Source of the DNA: Margaritispora aquatica
Taxonomy: Eukaryota; Ascomycota; Leotiomycetes; Helotiales; Discinellaceae
Direction: 5' to 3'
NCBI GenBank assembly: GCA_007644065.1
Contig: VJWN01000017.1
Span: forward strand, 1-64,000
Length of the DNA: 64,000 bases
Under the pieces are notes generated by a model that saw only the letters and a list, made by a program, of their open reading frames with translations, was not told the origin of the DNA and did not search any database. Position numbers and translations under genes: made by a program. Within the stretch, counting starts at the first letter, position 1. Every line of letters starts with the position of its first letter. Positions 61,113 to 64,000 of the stretch are shown here, piece after piece.

Positions 61113-63031
61113 AAGCTTTGGGCACATCTTGGAAGAGATGACCATCTATGGGTATCAGGTCGCTTCTTGGGTGTTATGTAACGTACCTAGCACAAGACAC
61201 GACACGACACCATAAGGCGAACTGGAAATCGCCATTTGTGGATAGGCAAGCACTGTGGCCCCACTGGAATATCTAGAGCCAAGCTATCGTTGGTACTAGT
61301 CTCTTGTGCGAATTCGCGGCGAGAACTGGCTTGGAATCACTGCATCAGGGCACGAGGACCAAGGACGAAATCATGATGAACAAACAAGATGGAGTCGGTT
61401 CCCAACTAGACACGAGCAAGCACACTCCACAGCACTTGAAAACCACGCAGGAACTCACACTTACGACTATGGGGATTGAAGAGCATCTCTTCAGCTCTCA
61501 GAGCTTGCAGGGAGAAAGAGAAAATAGGAATGACGGAAGAGTAAAGGAACTGTGGAAGATGAAAAGGAGCGGTCATGGATCTTAGCTGGAGTACTGCTGC
61601 TGGGGTGTGGTCAATAGATACTGAGACACTTCTTTCACGAAAAAGGGTGGAGTGATGATGCAAGAATGCCAATGGGTTCGGAGGCAGTAGAGTTGGAGAA
61701 GGGCCCAAATTTAAAGGAGGGTGAGCCAGGAACAATCTATGAGGGAAGAGATGCGGAAGTCAGAAGGCGAGACTATGGCAGTTGTCTTGAAGTGCTGAGA
61801 TTCGGTTGGGTAATGAACTGGGATTGCAGGCATGCTTGGCCCTGGGAAGACCAATGGCATGGAGATGACGCCTAAGTTTTGATGACGAAGGGAGTGGCAG
61901 TATCGGAAGATGGAAGTAAGAAAGGGGCCTCGCCTGGAGTAAAACGACTACCATGGAGCATCGAGATCGATCTAGTTGATAACTAATGGCTTTTTCCAGG
62001 CTAGACATACACCTTGCGCTGTGCTCATGGATCTGGAATGAGGATTGATGTTCAGGGTATCGGTATGGTTGAAAATAATCGAGTTGATTGCCTACGGTGT
62101 CGCTCTTGGATGTAGCGAGGGTGGTGGTGTGGATGCCAAGCCCTGAGAGTTGAACGGTACATAGTAGGAGGAATTAGGAGGAAGCTGTGGATTCTGTGGA
62201 AGACATCGATGAATGTTAATGAGGAACAGAGGAGAGAGGAGTGTGAACAAAAGAGACGGATAGCACGATTACCTCCAGAGGGCAACGCCAAGAATGACGA
62301 GTCTACCACATCTTTCTCTTGGGAGTAGAAAGCGATGGGATTAGATAATTGAGAAGTGGATGCTTTCAAGAGCTGGAATTGTGTTTCCAAATTCGAAAAA
62401 TATTCAAGGCCTTGCTAAATAACTTCTTAACCATGACTACTCCGAGTATACAATAAAAGTACCTTTATGCCTTCTCGACTTGAGTTTTCAGGATAGAACT
62501 AGTCTAGGTAGTGACCAACAGTAAGTGATGAATACGTTTTAACTCTACGGAGGTGCTGGCGGTAAATATTTACTCGCCACTTTCATTTGACCTATAATTA
62601 GTTTTAGTTCCCGACGAAGGTCATTGAACATATGACTTTGGATAAGCGAGACTTAATATCTGGCGCCAACGGTGAAAATCAAGCATATTGTCACCTGTGA
62701 GGAGGAAGATGGCTAGGAGGGGATGGGAATCCATCTTTTACAAATGGTATTCCACTTCAATGACCGCTTTGCTTCAATAGAATGAGGAAGGCAGGCTGGT
62801 TATGAAGCCAATTCAGGATACCTCTATGTGAATTTCGGATATGGGGTCTCGCTCGCATCAGTAGGAAGACACCTCTCCAACGCACAATCCCACGTAAAGA
62901 GAGAAATAGATAAGTACTCCAATATTCATCATCATTCATTTCATTGCTGCATATCTCATGATTTGAAGATTCGTTCCAACGAATATCAACCGAGCAGTGT
63001 CTCCTTACCTTAGTCAAGCACAAAGGATCCA
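61113..63031. other. Intergenic, no gene seen
   Basis: Short frames on both strands, for example 61,304-61,585 and 62,052-62,390, show no family resemblance. 3' side of the cutinase gene. Confidence 0.4.
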
Positions 63032-64000
63032 TCACTGGCCCGCATATTTCTTCATCACAAACGCCGCAGCCGTACCTGCATCATTCGCATACTGCGTTAC
63101 GTATTAGCATACGCCTACCAACACATGATCTCCATACACAATCACCACGATCGATATCTTTGAGGATGCCAAAGCCAAAGTGGAGGAGAGAAGTGGGAAA
63201 GGAGACAAGAAGGCAGATGGTAATTTCAAACTCACGTTCAAGTGGTCGGAATCTACAATCCATGTCCCTTTGCAGATTAAATCGTCGGTGTGGCATATCA
63301 CTAGCACTTTACTCGGGTTGACGGTTCCCACTGCGGTGCCATTGAGTGGATCGCCGAAGATCACGACTGGAGGAGGATGTTAATTTCTTGTTTCTTGGCC
63401 AGGAGATATTGCATGGATTAGAGTGAAGTGGAATAGAATGGAATACAAGGTAGAGTGCGAGGAGAGGAAGATGTCTGGGGGACACGTACCGGATGAGATC
63501 TTAGAGATAATAGTACTGTTCAGCATGTTGACTGCTTTGTGGACTAGTTGTCCTCCTTGGCTGTTGGGTGCTGTTAGCGAGACTGCACTTCCGTTGTCAT
63601 CTCATGGTGAAGAATTCTGAAAGCTTAGGATTCAACAGCATCTTGCCGCATCGAAACAAACCAGCCTTCGATTCACAGGCCGACACAATCTTGCAAGAAT
63701 TCAATGAAGTGAGAAACGCACCTGTAGCCGCTCAACACGACCTTAGTAGCCGGGCATTTTTGCATAGCCTGCACCGTTAGATTGGCCATCAACCTGGAGC
63801 TTAGGTCAGCATATAAATCACACATCAAACATCCCCATGCTCCTGCCGCTCCCACACCTAGTACGCATCTTCAAGACAGCTCTCTCGATGAGCATGAAAC
63901 AGGAAGGGCGGGGTTTCGCTTACACGCTCCCGGAATCGCTCCCACCAGCAATGAAGCCAAAGATATCAGCCGAGTAATTGACGCCTTGGACAGCGATGTT
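63032..64000 (-). CDS. Cutinase (serine esterase), 5' end outside window
   Basis: Five exons are visible: 64000(+)-63924, 63799-63722, 63560-63490, 63366-63236 and 63091-63032. The first enters from beyond the right edge. The reading reconstructs the cutinase fold: NIAVQGVNYSADIFGFIAGGSDSGS, CPATKVVLSGYSQGGQLVH with the nucleophile Ser, VVIFGDPLNG, then CHTDDLICKG with the catalytic Asp, and HLNY with the catalytic His, followed by AGTAAAFV. Cutinases hydrolyse the ester bonds of plant cutin and are secreted by plant-associated fungi. The Ser codon of GYSQG is split by an intron of 161 bp. Intron lengths (about 124-161 bp) are larger than elsewhere in the window. The visible coding length is 417 nt. 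Confidence 0.9.

Overview
The window is nuclear DNA from a filamentous ascomycete (Pezizomycotina). A leotiomycete-like, plant-associated species is my inference, based on protein flavour, introns mostly of 40-60 bp, CpA-to-TpA (RIP-type) mutation confined to transposons, and a cutinase gene. It is a mosaic of a mutated transposon block and gene-dense chromosome.

1-11,290 is an AT-rich block of dead LTR retrotransposons. It holds the 3' part of a Ty1/copia element with its LTR (1-3,100), a Ty3/gypsy chromovirus fossil (about 3,130-9,266), and rearranged copia LTR pieces in both orientations (9,267-11,150). Stop codons and Cys/His-to-Tyr changes fit RIP. A smaller AT-rich element with terminal inverted repeats lies at 15,483-16,272.

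11,378-23,657 is accessory: a SET-domain protein with a signal-like N-terminus, a perfect 31-copy 9-bp array, an intronless alpha/beta hydrolase, a six-exon GPI-anchored wall protein, a cytidine-deaminase-like protein with a signal peptide, and an FMN-binding split-barrel protein.

24,493-50,620 is a conserved housekeeping core: APC8/Cdc23, farnesyl diphosphate synthase, MCM5, the GARP subunit Vps54, a four-helix membrane protein with a PPPY motif, a Ctk1/CDK12-type CTD kinase, Hat2/RbAp48 and Xrn1. Three pairs are divergent (APC8/FPPS, MCM5/VPS54, HAT2/XRN1). MCM5 has two ACGCGT boxes just upstream, as expected for an S-phase gene.

50,621-64,000 is gene-poor. It holds a protein with a degenerate Eri1-like exonuclease domain, an RRM-like segment and two RanBP2 zinc fingers, a possible small gene of unknown function at 60,660, and the 3' part of a cutinase gene that leaves the right edge.

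Exon structures were derived by hand from GT-AG sites, reading frame and remembered family consensus. For every complete spliced model the summed exon length is a multiple of three. No database search was run. I found no convincing prokaryotic-style system, CRISPR array, rRNA gene or intact tRNA gene.
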